From positions 1-26,487 of the IMG/VR virus record IMGVR_UViG_3300022074_000318: a DNA stretch of 26,487 bases; one strand, written 5' to 3'. Positions within the stretch are counted from its first letter, which is position 1; the number at the start of each line of letters is the position of its first letter. Shown here piece by piece: positions 26,097-26,487 of this stretch. Made by a program: the position numbers and the translations under genes. This stretch comes from a virus. The notes beneath the pieces were generated by a model, which made no database searches, was not told the DNA's origin, and worked only from the letters and a program-made list of their open reading frames with translations.

Positions 26097-26344
26097 TATT
26101 TAACTCGATTTTCAACACCTAAAAATTTAATAGAATCTTTTTCAGTTTCTTTTTTAGTATTATCTACTTGTTCTATTCTATCTATAATTTTAAAAGAATC
26201 TTCTATTGCTGCCCATTTTGCTTGTGCTGCAATTTTTGCTTTTTCAGGATCAAGCTCAGCTAAGTCAATTTTTTGGCGTATTACTTTATCTAACTCAATT
26301 AAAGCCATTTCAGCCGCTTCAATTATTTTCTTGCGTCTGTCCAT
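26096..26344 (-). CDS. Small helical protein upstream of terL, candidate small terminase-like (82 aa)
   Basis: The protein is almost wholly helical and charged: MDRRKKIIEAAEMALIELDK, then VIRQKIDLAELDPEKAKIAA, QAKWAAIEDSFKIIDRIEQV. I recall small proteins with a comparable 'DxDKAKNAAxAKxxAIxDxFxIxxRI' pattern directly before terminase genes in marine phages. The place fits a small terminase subunit, which recognises phage DNA and hands it to TerL, but there is no clear helix-turn-helix and the length is short for one, so the role is open. Its start lies inside the end of the GroES-like gene (26-base overlap) and its stop overlaps the terL start (TAATG), a strongly coupled arrangement. Confidence 0.6.
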   Translation of the reverse strand: MDRRKKIIEAAEMALIELDKVIRQKIDLAELDPEKAKIAAQAKWAAIEDSFKIIDRIEQVDNTKKETEKDSIKFLGVENRVK

Positions 26345-26487
26345 ATTTAATATTTACGTCATTTGATTTAATTCTATATAATTTTTTACCCTCAATATTA
26401 AATTCGTATTCAGAAGCAGGTGTAAAGCCCACTATGTCTCCTACGGATACACCTAAGGATTTTAAATAGTCGTTGCTATACACAAGC
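26319..26487 (-). CDS. GroES-like co-chaperonin, C-terminal part only
   Basis: The last 55 codons of a gene enter from the right edge and stop with TGA at 26321-26319. The residues VSVGDIVGFTPASEYEFNIE, then GKKLYRIKSNDVNIKYG, fit the end of the GroES/gp31 fold: a 'VGDxVxF' strand, a turn, 'YxFxxEGxxLYRI' and a final 'xxDVxIKY' strand, equivalent to GDIVIF ... ESDILAIVE in bacterial GroES. Phage co-chaperonins replace or adapt the host GroES so that GroEL can fold the capsid protein, which fits a gene placed just before the head block. The mobile loop and N-terminus are outside the window. The 3' end overlaps the next gene by 26 bases in another frame. The call rests on a short stretch. Confidence 0.65.
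   Translation of the reverse strand, partial: LVYSNDYLKSLGVSVGDIVGFTPASEYEFNIEGKKLYRIKSNDVNIKYGQTQENN

Noticed and set aside
1-26487. tRNA genes, CRISPR arrays, insertion sequences or attachment sites
   Set aside because: Gaps between genes are at most 66 bases and were read individually. None holds a tRNA-like cloverleaf, direct-repeat array, terminal inverted repeats or transposase/integrase sequence.

Overview
The window is a continuous block of virion genes from a tailed DNA phage, most likely a short-tailed (podovirus-type) phage of an aquatic Bacteroidota (flavobacterial) host. It is AT-rich and tightly packed, and every supported gene lies on the minus strand, so transcription runs from the right edge to the left edge. 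Three things suggest the host. None of the starts has a purine-rich Shine-Dalgarno site; they are preceded instead by A/T tracts of the AATTAA / AATAAAAA type. The tail proteins carry fibronectin-III-like repeats of the kind common in Bacteroidota surface proteins (GFY... followed by YYYVPYA.N..G). The terminase, portal, capsid and neck proteins resemble, from memory, those of crAss-like and other Bacteroidota podoviruses. No database search was possible, so the lineage is an inference.

In transcription order (right to left) the layout is as follows. (1) The C-terminal end of a GroES-like co-chaperonin, overlapping a small helical protein of 82 aa. (2) The packaging and head block: large terminase, portal, acidic scaffold-like protein and major capsid protein, the last followed by a strong hairpin. 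(3) A neck block: a conserved 241-aa protein, a short gap with two interlocking hairpins, then two ring/connector-type proteins of 234 and 314 aa. (4) A tail nozzle block in which what is normally one long P22 gp10-like / crAss 'muzzle'-type protein appears to be cut into three separate genes (208, 1382 and 1063 aa). FN3-like adhesin genes sit between the first two pieces and long repeat arrays sit inside the second. (5) An internal (ejected) virion protein block: 191 aa, 769 aa and a giant protein of at least 1333 aa that runs off the left edge.

The genes fit one assembly line. The co-chaperonin may help fold the capsid protein. The scaffold and capsid proteins build the prohead on the portal, terminase fills it, and neck and nozzle proteins close it and carry host-binding repeats. 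The last three proteins are probably injected with the DNA. The giant protein carries a HEXXH metalloprotease motif and a stretch resembling sigma-70 region 2, so it may act on the host after entry.

The observations most worth following are: the three-way split of the nozzle protein; a small recognisable phage protein (starting MPFKSKAQMRFLYA) encoded in an alternative frame inside the scaffold gene; the protease plus sigma-like composition of the giant virion protein; and the pseudoknot-capable leader before the 234-aa gene. No integrase, replication, lysis, tRNA, CRISPR or insertion sequence was seen. No stretch longer than 70 bases lacks a gene.
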